A stretch of DNA of 64,000 nt from DATBLE01 sp046734335 (lineage in GTDB: Bacteria; Actinomycetota; Thermoleophilia; Gaiellales; Gaiellaceae). A program made the translations under genes and the position numbers. The stretch is taken from contig JBKPRA010000064.1 in the NCBI GenBank assembly GCA_046734335.1, forward strand, positions 1 through 64,000. The letters run 5' to 3'. Under the pieces are notes generated by a model. The model did no database searches. It saw only the letters and a program-made list of their open reading frames with translations, and had not been told where the DNA came from. Shown here piece by piece: positions 54,267 through 62,355 of this stretch (within the stretch, counting starts at the first letter, position 1; each line of letters starts with the position of its first letter).

Positions 54267-55325
54267 ATGGCCCGGCTTCAGGAGCTGCTCGAGTCCGCGG
54301 TGAGCGACGGGACGGTGCCGGGCGCCGCGGCGCTCGTCGCACGCGGCGACCGGGTCGAGGTCGCGAGCGCTGGCGAGCTGGAGCCGGATTCGATCGTCCG
54401 CCTCGCCTCGACCACGAAGCCGATCATGGCCGCCTCGGTCATGCTGCTCGTCGACGACGGTCTCATCTCGCCGGCCGATCCGGTCGCGCGCTGGCTGCCC
54501 GAGCTGTCCGCGCCGCAGGTCGTGCGCACGCCCGAGAGCCAGATCGACGACGTCGTCCCTGCCGCGCGCGCGATCGCCGTCGAGGATCTCCTGACCTTCC
54601 GCGCCGGCTGGGGGTTCCCGTCGGACTTCTCGTTGCCGGCGGTCGGCGAGCTCTTCGAGAAGCTCCCCGTGTTCGGCCCGAAGGAGACACCGGACGAGTG
54701 GCTCGAGACGCTCTCACGGGTTCCGATGCTGCGCCAGCCGGGCGAGGCCTGGCTCTACAACACGTGCTCGGACATCCAGGGCGTCCTGGTCGCGCGTGTC
54801 TCCGGGCAGCCGCTGCCGGACTTCCTCGCCGAGCGCATCTTCGAGCCGCTCGGGATGGTCGACACCGCCTTCCACGTACCGGCCCGGAAGCTCGACCGGC
54901 TGCCGCCGTACCACCGCGGAGAAGAGATGCCGGTCGAGGACCGGCTCTGGACCGAGCCGCCGATCTTCCCCTCGGGAAGCGGTGGGCTCGTCTCGACGCT
55001 CGCCGACTGGCACCGCTTCGGACGAATGCTGTTGGCGGAGGGCGGCGACCTCTTGTCGCCCGAGTCGGTGCGGCTGATGACGACTGACCACCTCACGCAG
55101 GAGCAGCGGGACGCGTCGACGCTGTTCCTGGAAGGCGCCGGCTGGGGCTTCGGCGGGGCGGTCGAGCCGGACGGCCGCTACGGCTGGGTCGGCGGCACCG
55201 GAACGTCCGCCCATGTCGCCCCGTCGACGGGAACGGTCGGCGTCCTCCTCACCCAGGTGATGATGGCCGGCCCGACCCCGCCGCCGCTCATGCGCACGTT
55301 CTGGCGCTACGCCTTCGGTGCCTGA
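54267..55325 (+). CDS. Serine beta-lactamase-like hydrolase (class C/esterase EstB family)
   Basis: This 352-residue protein of the beta-lactamase superfamily has the SxxK motif ASTTKPI near residues 47-53 (Ser-Thr-Thr-Lys), the YxN-like YNTCSD near 168-173 and the third motif GWVGGTGTS near 308-316. Non-lactamase relatives are esterases and peptidases. No signal peptide is present, which argues for an intracellular esterase or peptidase rather than antibiotic resistance. ATG 54267 is preferred over 54249. Confidence 0.82.
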   Translation: MARLQELLESAVSDGTVPGAAALVARGDRVEVASAGELEPDSIVRLASTTKPIMAASVMLLVDDGLISPADPVARWLPELSAPQVVRTPESQIDDVVPAARAIAVEDLLTFRAGWGFPSDFSLPAVGELFEKLPVFGPKETPDEWLETLSRVPMLRQPGEAWLYNTCSDIQGVLVARVSGQPLPDFLAERIFEPLGMVDTAFHVPARKLDRLPPYHRGEEMPVEDRLWTEPPIFPSGSGGLVSTLADWHRFGRMLLAEGGDLLSPESVRLMTTDHLTQEQRDASTLFLEGAGWGFGGAVEPDGRYGWVGGTGTSAHVAPSTGTVGVLLTQVMMAGPTPPPLMRTFWRYAFGA

Positions 55326-55331
55326 CCGACG

Positions 55332-56033
55332 GTGTCGACATTCGCCTTGATCCACGGTGGGGGAGGAAGCTCATGGGACTGGCACCTCGTGGTGCCCGAG
55401 TTGCGTGCGCGCGGACACGAGGCGGTCACAGTCGATCTTCCCACGGAGGACAAGTCTGCCGGCTGGTGGGCATACGCGGACGCCGTGGTCGGAGCGATCG
55501 GCGCCAGGACAGGGGTCGTCGTCGTCGGCCATTCGCTTGGCGGCTTCACGGCTCCGCTCGTGTGCTCGCGGGTGCGGGCCGAGCTGATCGTGCTCGTGGC
55601 GGCGATGATCCCTGCACCGGGCGAGCTCTTCGAGGACTGGTGGAGGAACGCGGGCTACGAGGAAGGCGGAAGCGACGACGTCTTCTACCACGATGTCCCG
55701 CCCGAGCTCGCAGCCGTAGCAAAGAGCAGAGCGCGCAACGAGGACGCGAAGGCGTTGTGCGAGCCGTGGCCTCTCGATACTTGGCCCGACACACCCACGC
55801 GCTACCTCCTGTGTCGCCAAGACCGGATGTTCACGGCGGAGTGGGCGCGCGGTCACGCCCGCGGTCGACTCGGCATCGAGGCCGACGAGATGGACGGAGG
55901 GCACTACGTCCCCCTCAGCCGCCCGATCGAGCTTGCCGACCGCCTCGATGCCTACGCGGACTCGCTCGTGTTCAGGCGTGACACTGCGGTTCCGTGGGCG
56001 CACGGCGAGGAAGGTTGGGATCGGGCCGTCTGA
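55332..56033 (+). CDS. Alpha/beta hydrolase, methylesterase-like
   Basis: This 233-residue hydrolase has the oxyanion loop HGGGGSSWDWH near residues 8-18, the nucleophile elbow GHSLGG near 66-71, an acid in CRQDRMF near 162 and a His in DGGHYVPLSRP near 189. The pattern resembles plant methylesterases and the bacterial pyrethroid-hydrolase-like group. The GTG start lies 6 bp after the preceding gene, so the two hydrolases are probably co-transcribed. The substrate is unknown. Confidence 0.83.
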   Translation: MSTFALIHGGGGSSWDWHLVVPELRARGHEAVTVDLPTEDKSAGWWAYADAVVGAIGARTGVVVVGHSLGGFTAPLVCSRVRAELIVLVAAMIPAPGELFEDWWRNAGYEEGGSDDVFYHDVPPELAAVAKSRARNEDAKALCEPWPLDTWPDTPTRYLLCRQDRMFTAEWARGHARGRLGIEADEMDGGHYVPLSRPIELADRLDAYADSLVFRRDTAVPWAHGEEGWDRAV

Positions 56034-56080
56034 TCGAACAGCCGGGCGCTCGCGGGCGACGGAGCGTTATCGCGAATGAA

Positions 56081-56092
56081 CCGCAATTGCGG
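56081..56092. promoter_or_regulatory. Palindrome CCGCAATTGCGG upstream of the Fur-family gene
   Basis: A perfect 12-bp palindrome lies 57 bp before the Fur-family ATG. It could be part of a metal-regulator operator, but it does not match a classic Fur or Zur box. Confidence 0.35.
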
Positions 56093-56149
56093 GCGGGGCG
56101 AACAACAGCCGTACCGCACGTCGAACTCGACGAAGGGACCGGCTTCGAG

Positions 56150-56653
56150 ATGACCGTCGCAACGCAGGGCCACCAGCACGTCGCTCGTGACGTCGCCGAC
56201 GCTCTCGCCGTGGTGCGGGCGCACGGGCTGCGGCTGACGCGAGCCCGCCGGCTCGTCGTCGAGGCGCTGTTCGCAGTCGACCGGCCCGTGCGCGCCGAGG
56301 AGATCGCCGCCGGCCCTGACGGGTTGCTCCCGGCCTCCGACCTCGCCTCCGTGTATCGCAACCTCGAGGCGTTGGAGCGGATCGGGCTCGTCCGCCACAT
56401 CCATTTCGGCCATGGGGCGGGGCTGTACGAGCTCGCCCGCGCCCAGCGGTACGAGTACGCGCTCTGCGAGCGGTGCCGGACGGTGACCGCCGTCGCTGCA
56501 GCCGAGCTCGATCCCGTCCGCCGGCTGCTCGAGCAGCAGCTCGGCATCGAGCCGCACTTCACCCACTTCCCGATCGTCGGCCTCTGCCGCGGCTGCCGCA
56601 GAGCGGACGACGACCCGGCCCAGGAAAGGAGAAATGGTCATGCACATCCCTGA
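56150..56653 (+). CDS. Fur family metal-responsive regulator
   Basis: In this 167-residue protein, residues about 20-95 form the winged helix (RLTRARRLVVEALF, ASDLASVYRNLEALERIGLV). The C-terminal dimer/metal domain has HIHFGHGAGLYELA and two CxxC pairs (CERC, CRGC) for structural zinc. The gene overlaps the cobalt/nickel importer genes that follow, so a nickel- or cobalt-sensing role (Nur-like) is more likely than iron. The ATG at 56150 gives the usual start; a longer frame upstream is not supported. Confidence 0.83.
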   Translation: MTVATQGHQHVARDVADALAVVRAHGLRLTRARRLVVEALFAVDRPVRAEEIAAGPDGLLPASDLASVYRNLEALERIGLVRHIHFGHGAGLYELARAQRYEYALCERCRTVTAVAAAELDPVRRLLEQQLGIEPHFTHFPIVGLCRGCRRADDDPAQERRNGHAHP

Positions 56654-57323
56654 CGGGTTCCTGAGCCCCGAGGTCGCCGGCGCGACTGCAGTCGCGACCG
56701 TCGCCGCGGTCGGCTACGGGCTCAAGACCGCGAGCGGCACACTCGACGAGCGGCGCGTCCCTCTCCTGGGCGTCACCGGTGCGTTCGTCTTCGCCGCGCA
56801 GATGCTCAACTTTCCGGTTGCCGGCGGCACGAGCGGCCACTTCCTCGGCGCCGCGCTCGCGGCGATCCTGCTCGGCCCCTGGCTCGCCTGCCTGACGCTG
56901 GGCGTGGTGATCAGCCTCCAGGCATTCGTGTTCGCCGACGGTGGGATCACGGCGCTCGGGGCGAACATCCTCAACATGGGCGTGATCGGGGCCCTGCTCG
57001 TCGGCGGGTTGATGCTCGCCACCCGGCGGGCCTTGCCGAAGAGCAGGACCATGCTGCTCGGGATCGTCGGGATCGGCGCCTGGCTGGCGGTGATGGCCGG
57101 CGCGACCGCGACCTCGGTCGAGCTCGCCCTCTCGGGCACGGTGCCCCTCGGCACGGTGCTGCCCGCCATGCTCGGCGTGCACGCCCTCATCGGCGCGGGC
57201 GAGGCCGTGGTCACGGTCGCCGCCGTCGCCGCCGTGCTCGCCGCCAGGCCCGACCTGATCGCCCTCCGCGACCTCACCGACGCCGAGCTGAAGCTGCCGG
57301 CGCCGGCACTGGAAGGAGCCTGA
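56640..57323 (+). CDS. cbiM: Cobalt/nickel ECF transporter, substrate-binding S component CbiM
   Basis: This 227-residue membrane protein has about seven helices and begins MHIPDGFLSPEV. In CbiM/NikM the N-terminal Met-His is the metal site, so the start codon matters. AAGGAG at 56626-56631 lies 8 nt before ATG 56640 but only 2 nt before ATG 56634, so 56640 is chosen and keeps His2. His in SGHFLG and HALIGAGEA are further family residues. It overlaps the Fur gene by 14 bp and is followed by cbiN, Q and O. Confidence 0.92.
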   Translation: MHIPDGFLSPEVAGATAVATVAAVGYGLKTASGTLDERRVPLLGVTGAFVFAAQMLNFPVAGGTSGHFLGAALAAILLGPWLACLTLGVVISLQAFVFADGGITALGANILNMGVIGALLVGGLMLATRRALPKSRTMLLGIVGIGAWLAVMAGATATSVELALSGTVPLGTVLPAMLGVHALIGAGEAVVTVAAVAAVLAARPDLIALRDLTDAELKLPAPALEGA

Positions 57324-57324
57324 C

Positions 57325-57633
57325 ATGACCCGGATCAGGACGCGCGTCTTCCTCGCGCTCGCCCTCGCCGCGGCGGTCAGCCTGGCGGTCTTCGCCTCGC
57401 CGTATGCCTCGTCTTCTCCGGACGGGCTCGAGAAAGTGGCAGGCACGAAGGGCTTCCTTGCCGACGGCCGCGTGCACACGATCCAGGAGAGATCGCCCGT
57501 GCCCGGCTACGCGTTCCCGGGCATCCACGACCCACGGCTCGCCACGGCGCTCGCCGGCCTAATCGGCACCCTCCTCGTCGCGCTCGTCGGCATCGGTCTC
57601 TTCAAGCTGGTGCGGCGCGGCACGGCGGCATGA
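57325..57633 (+). CDS. cbiN: Cobalt transport protein CbiN-like (PDGLE domain)
   Basis: This 102-residue protein has an N-terminal transmembrane helix (residues 7-25), the hallmark SSPDGLEKVAG near 31-41 and a second helix near 74-96. PDGLE proteins act as the small accessory subunit of CbiMNQO/NikMN importers. It starts 1 bp after cbiM and its stop overlaps the cbiQ ATG. Confidence 0.9.
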   Translation: MTRIRTRVFLALALAAAVSLAVFASPYASSSPDGLEKVAGTKGFLADGRVHTIQERSPVPGYAFPGIHDPRLATALAGLIGTLLVALVGIGLFKLVRRGTAA

Positions 57634-58409
57634 GCGGGCTCTGCAACCACGCCCTCCACGGGACGGGGCTCGCCGGCAACACGGCGAGCCCGGTTCACCG
57701 GCTCGACCCGCGGGCAAAGGTCGTCGGCCTGCTCGGCCTCACCGTCGTCGCCGTCACGACGCCGCTACACGCTTGGCCCGTCTACGCCGCCTGTGCAGCC
57801 GTTCTCGCCGTCGTAGCAGCCGTCGCTGGCGTCGGGCCGCGTACGCTCTGGCACCGGATCAGGTTCCTGATCCCGCTCGTGCTCTTCGTCGCAGTCTTTC
57901 TCCCATTCGTCCGTGGCGGCAGCCAGGTCGAGCTCGGGCCACTCTCGGTCTCGCAGGCCGGGCTGGCCGCGTTCGCAGCCGTCTCGATCAAGGCCGTCCT
58001 CGGCACGCTCAGCGCCGTCCTGCTCGGGGCAACCACGACGTTCCCCTCCACACTGCGCGCGCTCGAATTGCTGCGTGTCCCCCGGCTGTTCGTGCTGATC
58101 GCCGGTTTCGTCTACCGCTACCTGTTCGTCGTCGTCGACGAGGTGCAGCGGATGCGCGCCGCACTCGCGGCTCGCGGCTACCACCCACGCAGCGCCCTGC
58201 AGGCGGCGGCGATCGGGCGTGTCGCGACTGCGCTCTTCCTTCGCGCGCATGCCCGCGGCGAGCGCGTCTACCTGGCCATGCTCTCGCGTGGGTACGCAGG
58301 CTCGGTGCCTGCGCTCGACTCGCTGCGCTTCGGTCCTGCCGACGCCGTGTTCGTCGCCGTGGTCGCCGCGCTGATCCTGCCCGTTCGGATTCTCGAGGTG
58401 GTCGCGTGA
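57630..58409 (+). CDS. cbiQ: Energy-coupling factor transporter T component CbiQ
   Basis: This 259-residue membrane protein begins with the PVHRLDPRAKVVG motif near residues 22-34. It has about five helices and the two cytoplasmic coupling motifs ALAARGY near 177 and MLSRGYAG near 213. These transmit ATPase movement to CbiM. ATG overlaps the cbiN stop and the cbiO GTG overlaps its own stop. Confidence 0.92.
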   Translation: MSGLCNHALHGTGLAGNTASPVHRLDPRAKVVGLLGLTVVAVTTPLHAWPVYAACAAVLAVVAAVAGVGPRTLWHRIRFLIPLVLFVAVFLPFVRGGSQVELGPLSVSQAGLAAFAAVSIKAVLGTLSAVLLGATTTFPSTLRALELLRVPRLFVLIAGFVYRYLFVVVDEVQRMRAALAARGYHPRSALQAAAIGRVATALFLRAHARGERVYLAMLSRGYAGSVPALDSLRFGPADAVFVAVVAALILPVRILEVVA

Positions 58410-59263
58410 CCTGCGTGCTCGACGCCCACGACCTTCGCTACCGCTACCCGGACGGACGCGAGGCGCTGCGTGGCCTCGACCTGACGATCGGACACGGCGA
58501 GCGCGTCGCCGTCCTCGGGCCGAACGGAGCGGGCAAGACCACGTTCGTCTTCCACCTGAACGGCCTCCTGCGCGGCGACGGCCGGCTCGAGGTCGCTGGG
58601 GTCGAGGTCGAGGACAAGTCCATGCGAGAGCTCCGGGCCCGCGTCGGCCTCGTCTTTCAGGACCCCGACGACCAGCTGTTCATGCCGACCGTTCGCGACG
58701 ACGTCGCCTTCGGCCCGCTCAACCTCGGACTCGACCGCGACCGGGCGCTTGTCCGCGTCGAGCAGGCGCTCGCGGCGGTCCGGATGGAGCACGCCGTCGA
58801 CCGTGCCCCGCACCAGCTCTCGATGGGCGAGCGACGCCGCGTCGCGATCGCGACCGTGCTCGCGATGCAACCCGAGCTGCTCGTCCTCGACGAGCCCACC
58901 GCCAACCTCGACCCACGCGCCCGCCGCGAGCTCCTGCAGGTGCTCGACCGGATCGACCGCACCATGCTCGTCGTCACACACGACCTGCCCTTCGCCGCCG
59001 AGCTGTGCGAGCGGGCCGTGATCCTCTCGGCGGGGCGAATCGTCGCGGACGGCGCCTGTTGCGCCATCCTCGCCGACGAACGCATGCTCTCCGAGCACGA
59101 CCTGGAGCTTCCGGCGGGGTTCGATCCGAGTCGCGTCGCGCCGGACGGGCAATCGCGTGCTCTGCGACTTCGTCAGAGATCGAGGACGAGGGCGTCGCGT
59201 GGCTGGGAGCAGCAGATCAGCGCGCTGCCCTCGGCCGGAGGCTCGACCGGCTCGGGACTGTAG
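58406..59263 (+). CDS. cbiO: Energy-coupling factor transporter ATPase CbiO
   Basis: This 285-residue ABC ATPase has Walker A GPNGAGKTT near residues 38-46 and the Q-loop VFQDPDDQLF near 85-94. The signature is LSMGERRRVA near 138-147 (Met for the first Gly), Walker B is LLVLDEPTANLDP near 158-170, and the switch His is in VTHDLPF. The final 45 residues after SEHDLELPAGF are Arg-rich, and the last 91 bp overlap the convergent MOSC gene. The tail is probably not part of the fold. Confidence 0.9.
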   Translation: MTCVLDAHDLRYRYPDGREALRGLDLTIGHGERVAVLGPNGAGKTTFVFHLNGLLRGDGRLEVAGVEVEDKSMRELRARVGLVFQDPDDQLFMPTVRDDVAFGPLNLGLDRDRALVRVEQALAAVRMEHAVDRAPHQLSMGERRRVAIATVLAMQPELLVLDEPTANLDPRARRELLQVLDRIDRTMLVVTHDLPFAAELCERAVILSAGRIVADGACCAILADERMLSEHDLELPAGFDPSRVAPDGQSRALRLRQRSRTRASRGWEQQISALPSAGGSTGSGL

Positions 59264-60933
59264 CCGACGTCGCCGGCGATCAGCGTGGTCTCGCAGTTGT
59301 GGCAGACGCCGGTGCGGCAGGACCAGCGGACGGGGACGTCGCAGGCCTCGGCGAGCTCGAGCAGGCTGGCGAAGTCGCTCCTCCAGGGGACGGCGAGGTT
59401 GCTGCGGGCGAACTCGATCGTCGGACCGTTCCCGGGCTTGCCGGCGGGTGGGTGAGGCGTGCGTGTCGGTGTCGCTGCGATGCCCGGCGTGAGGCCGGGG
59501 GCGGGGCCGAACGGCTCGGTGTGGATGTGCGAGGCGTCCAGGCCGATCGCTGCCAGGCCGGCGCTGATCTCTGTCATGAAGGGTGCCGGGCCGCAAAGGT
59601 ACGACTCGGCGCTGGGCGGTGGGTCGAGCTCGGTGAGCAGCGCTGCGGTGAGGCGGCCGGGCCGGTCGAAGTCGCGGCCCTCGACGTCGGTCGGATCGGG
59701 ACGGCTGTAGTAGACGCGGGCGTGGACGTTCGGGAGCGAGGCGAGGAGCGCCCGGGCCTCCGCGGCGAAGGCGTGCTCGTGGCTGCCTCGGGCGACATGG
59801 AGCCACCAGACCTCTCGTTCGGCGCGCTCGGCCGACAGCGCCTGCAGCATCGCCATGACCGGCGTGGCGCCGATGCCGGCGCTGATCAGCAGGACCGGCG
59901 CAGCGGTGCTGTCGAGGATGAACGTGCCACGGGGCGCAGCGACGTCGAGCCGGTCTCCGACGGAAAGCCGTGTGTGGAGATACCCGCTGGCGGTGCCGTG
60001 CTGTTCGCGTTTGACGGTGATCCGGTAGTAGCCGACACCCGGGGGGCCGGAGAGGGAGTAGTTCCGAAGCACCGAGGCCCGCTCGGTGTCGGGCTCGATC
60101 CGCAGGGTGAGGTACTGGCCGGGGCGCGCGCCAGGGAGCGGCGCGCCGTCGGGATCCTCGAGCCGGATCGAGATCACGGAATCGCTCTCTCGCTCGATTC
60201 CGGTGACAGCGAGGCGGCGGAACCCGGTCCAGGCGGGCGGCGGGCTGGCCGTCGCCAGCCCGGCGTTTCCGCTCCCGGGCTCTCCTTCCACCAGGGAACG
60301 AAACGAGGCTTGCCAGCCGGGGCTGAGGGCGGGGATCCGGAGCGCGCGGAGCAGGTGCTGGCGCGGATGCCCTGGCAGATACAGGAGGGCGTCGACCTCG
60401 GCGACCGTCATCCGCTCCGGACCGGAGTCGACCTTGACGATCGAGTCACCTGCCTCCACCTCGCCTTCTTCGAGCACGCGGAAGTAGAAGCCTGGACGGT
60501 GGTGGGAGACGAGCAGAGCGGGGATGCGCGCGTCGTTCATGCGGATCCCGACGCGGTAACACGTGACGCGGGGTTGGGTGACTTCGAAGAGGGCCGTGCC
60601 GATCCGGTAGCGGTCGCCGATGCAGGCCTCGTCGTCGCCGAGCCCCTCGATCGTGAAGTTCTCGCCGAACTGTCCGTAGACGAAGTCGTTCCGTCCGAGC
60701 TCGCGTTCCCAGTGGCGGTACGAGTCGATCTGGTAGACGAAGACGGCCCGCTCCTCGCCGCCGTGACCCGCGAGATCGCCCTGGCCGTCGCCCTCGACGT
60801 TCAGCTTGCGCACGCGGCGTCGGCCGGCGACCGCGTCCTTGAACACACCCGTGAAGACGGCCTTCCCCTGCCAGCGAACCTCCTTCGGCAGGCCAACGTT
60901 GACGGACAGCAAGGTGCCGGCCGGGTCGGTCAT
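59173..60933 (-). CDS. MOSC domain / ferredoxin reductase / 2Fe-2S ferredoxin fusion
   Basis: In this 586-residue protein, residues 1-165 are a YiiM-like MOSC domain (GHGGEERAVFVYQ, FGENFT, and Cys in PRVTCYRVG near 124). About 165-210 is the 3-alpha linker. About 235-470 is a ferredoxin-NADP reductase module (RNYSLSGPP for FAD, SAGIGATPVMAM and YLCGPAPFM for NAD(P)). About 500-586 is a plant-type 2Fe-2S domain with CRTGVCHNC and a later CCSQP. It moves electrons from NAD(P)H to the MOSC site, which in relatives handles sulfur or N-oxygenated compounds. TAGGTT lies 6 nt before the ATG. Confidence 0.88.
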   Translation of the reverse strand: MTDPAGTLLSVNVGLPKEVRWQGKAVFTGVFKDAVAGRRRVRKLNVEGDGQGDLAGHGGEERAVFVYQIDSYRHWERELGRNDFVYGQFGENFTIEGLGDDEACIGDRYRIGTALFEVTQPRVTCYRVGIRMNDARIPALLVSHHRPGFYFRVLEEGEVEAGDSIVKVDSGPERMTVAEVDALLYLPGHPRQHLLRALRIPALSPGWQASFRSLVEGEPGSGNAGLATASPPPAWTGFRRLAVTGIERESDSVISIRLEDPDGAPLPGARPGQYLTLRIEPDTERASVLRNYSLSGPPGVGYYRITVKREQHGTASGYLHTRLSVGDRLDVAAPRGTFILDSTAAPVLLISAGIGATPVMAMLQALSAERAEREVWWLHVARGSHEHAFAAEARALLASLPNVHARVYYSRPDPTDVEGRDFDRPGRLTAALLTELDPPPSAESYLCGPAPFMTEISAGLAAIGLDASHIHTEPFGPAPGLTPGIAATPTRTPHPPAGKPGNGPTIEFARSNLAVPWRSDFASLLELAEACDVPVRWSCRTGVCHNCETTLIAGDVGYSPEPVEPPAEGSALICCSQPRDALVLDL

Positions 60934-60939
60934 TCGTCG

Positions 60940-60945
60940 AACCTA
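60940..60945 (-). promoter_or_regulatory. Leaderless-type -10 box TAGGTT
   Basis: TAGGTT lies 6 nt before the ATG at 60933 on the minus strand. Confidence 0.45.
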
Positions 60946-61053
60946 CCGCGGCGGCTCCACCCGGAGGTGATCCCACATCGCGTCTCTACCCGACAACTTG
61001 CCGTCCCAGAAGGCCGCAACGGCGGAGCGGATCGCGTCTGCGCGTCCGGGCAC
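60943..61053 (-). pseudogene. Possible C-terminal gene remnant
   Basis: A 36-codon frame from GTG 61053 reads protein-like: RADAIRSAVAAFWDGKLSG followed by RDAMWDHLRVEPPR. A neighbouring frame upstream (DELSLKVRARTRR) may be its earlier part after a frameshift. It lies in the 150-bp gap between the SRPBCC and MOSC genes. No family is recognised and chance is possible. Confidence 0.22.
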
Positions 61054-61086
61054 GGACCTTCAGCGAGAGCTCGTCCGCGCCGGGAC

Positions 61087-61521
61087 TCAGGCGTCCAGCG
61101 CGAGCCGCTGCAGCAGCACATCGACACGCGCGAAGCCGCTCCTGGCGCCTTCCTCGACGCCGTACTGCATCGTCGTGTCGCGCTCCTCGGTGGTGGCGAA
61201 GCGCATCGTCTGCGTCAGCTTGGTCTGCTCGCCGAGATCCTCGAACTCCAGCGTCTGCAGGTGGTTCTGGAACGTCTGCACGAGCCGTTCGGGTGGCTCG
61301 ACCTCGCGAAACTCGCCCTCGACGACGCCGAACGCCGTGCGGAATCGGTAGGTCCCACCCGGGCGGACGTCCATCTCCTCCACGACGGTGCCGTCGCCCC
61401 ACCATTCAGGGATCAGCTGCGGATCCGTCCAGACGGAGAAGACATGCGCGCGCGGCGCGTCGAAGACCCGCTCGACCCGGATCTCGAGCTCGTTCGGGCT
61501 GGAGACGGTCGTCTCGCTCAT
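61087..61521 (-). CDS. SRPBCC family protein (AHSA1/YdhG-associated type)
   Basis: This 144-residue START/Bet v1-like protein has the family start ELEIRVERVFDAPRAHVFSV (residues about 11-30), EWWGDGTVVEEMDVRPGGTYRF near 39-60 and a C-terminal helix. Such proteins bind hydrophobic ligands, and in this operon type (ArsR-SRPBCC-DUF1801) they are usually controlled by the ArsR member. It follows the DUF1801 gene with 1 bp between stop and start. Confidence 0.87.
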   Translation of the reverse strand: MSETTVSSPNELEIRVERVFDAPRAHVFSVWTDPQLIPEWWGDGTVVEEMDVRPGGTYRFRTAFGVVEGEFREVEPPERLVQTFQNHLQTLEFEDLGEQTKLTQTMRFATTEERDTTMQYGVEEGARSGFARVDVLLQRLALDA

Positions 61522-61522
61522 C

Positions 61523-61942
61523 TCAGCTCACGGCCCGCGCGACGAGCTTCGCGATCTTGGCCTCGTCGGCCTTGGTCAGCTTCGTCAGCGCGTACGCGAC
61601 CGGCCACATCGAGCCGTCGTCGAGGTTCGCAATGTCGTTGAAGCCGATCATCGCGTAGCGCTCCTTGAACTTCGCGGCGTCACGGAAGAAGCAGACGACC
61701 TTGCCCTGCTTGTTGGCGTACGCGGGCATCCCGTACCAGGTCTTCGGCACGAGCTCGGGGGCGGTCTCCTTGAGGATCGAATGAAGCCGCTGGCCGATCG
61801 CGCGATCCTGAGGCGTCATCGCGGCGAACGCCTCGCGCACTGCGCTTTCCCCGTCGGCGGCCGACTTCAGCTCTTTGGCCCGCGCTCTCATCGCGGCCTT
61901 CTCCTCGGCCGAGAATCCGTCTTTCTTCTTGGTGGGGCTCAT
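61523..61942 (-). CDS. DUF1801 domain protein
   Basis: This 139-residue protein has a Lys-rich start followed by a DUF1801/YdhG-like alpha-beta domain with ILKETAPELVPKTWYGMPAY near residues 56-75, ending in KLTKADEAKIAKLVARAVS. Members are related to Bacillus frataxin-like YdhG, but iron binding is not evident. AAAGGAG precedes the ATG. The start overlaps the ArsR stop by four bases (ATGA). Confidence 0.83.
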   Translation of the reverse strand: MSPTKKKDGFSAEEKAAMRARAKELKSAADGESAVREAFAAMTPQDRAIGQRLHSILKETAPELVPKTWYGMPAYANKQGKVVCFFRDAAKFKERYAMIGFNDIANLDDGSMWPVAYALTKLTKADEAKIAKLVARAVS

Positions 61943-62250
61943 GCTGCTCCTTTCGTTCGTTCGACGACCTGGGCGAAGCGGTCGAGCCGCTGCAGCCACG
62001 TGCTGATGCCCTCGAACGCGTAGGGCACTAACGTGCACCTGCGGACACGGCCGACCTTTTCCGTCGTGACGAGCTCCGCCTCCTCGAGCAACCGGATGTG
62101 CTTCTTCATTCCGGTCAGCGACATTCCGAACGGCTCGGCGAGCTCGGTGATCGTCGCGCTGCCGGTCCCGAGCCGCTCGAGGACGGCACGACGTGTCGGA
62201 TCGGCGAGGGCTGCGAAAGCTCGGTCGACGGAGCGGTGATACTGAACCAT
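61939..62250 (-). CDS. ArsR family transcriptional regulator
   Basis: This 103-residue winged-helix protein has FAALADPTRRAVLERLG near residues 11-27 and a recognition region ITELAEPFGMSLTGMKKHIR near 33-52. It has no Cys metal site, so it belongs to the non-metal ArsR group usually paired with SRPBCC proteins. The ATG lies 7 nt after TATAGT, so the message is probably leaderless. It controls itself and the DUF1801-SRPBCC genes by inference. Confidence 0.87.
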   Translation of the reverse strand: MVQYHRSVDRAFAALADPTRRAVLERLGTGSATITELAEPFGMSLTGMKKHIRLLEEAELVTTEKVGRVRRCTLVPYAFEGISTWLQRLDRFAQVVERTKGAA

Positions 62251-62257
62251 AGGGTTC

Positions 62258-62263
62258 ACTATA
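62258..62263 (-). promoter_or_regulatory. Leaderless-type -10 box TATAGT
   Basis: TATAGT lies 7 nt before the ATG of the ArsR gene. The adjacent AACC/GGTT palindrome at 62246-62257 could be the repressor site. Confidence 0.55.
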
Positions 62264-62315
62264 GCAGAGCTGGTGAGCGGTTTCTCCGGCCTGTCCCCTG
62301 ACGCGACTCCCGTTC

Positions 62316-62338
62316 GTCGTTGTTTCAGAGACAACGAC
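62316..62338. promoter_or_regulatory. Operator-like palindrome before the NmrA-like gene
   Basis: GTCGTTGT and ACAACGAC pair perfectly across a 7-nt spacer, 17 bp before the ATG at 62356. The regulator is not obvious; the divergent ArsR protein is a candidate. Confidence 0.5.
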
Positions 62339-62355
62339 TTCGGAAGGAGAGCGTC

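Noticed and set aside
54267..55325. Annotation of the SxxK hydrolase as a beta-lactamase.
   Set aside because: It has no signal peptide, and the YxN motif and neighbours fit an esterase or peptidase of the same superfamily better.
56634..56639. Starting CbiM at ATG 56634.
   Set aside because: The ribosome binding site would be only 2 nt away and the metal-binding Met-His N-terminus would be lost.
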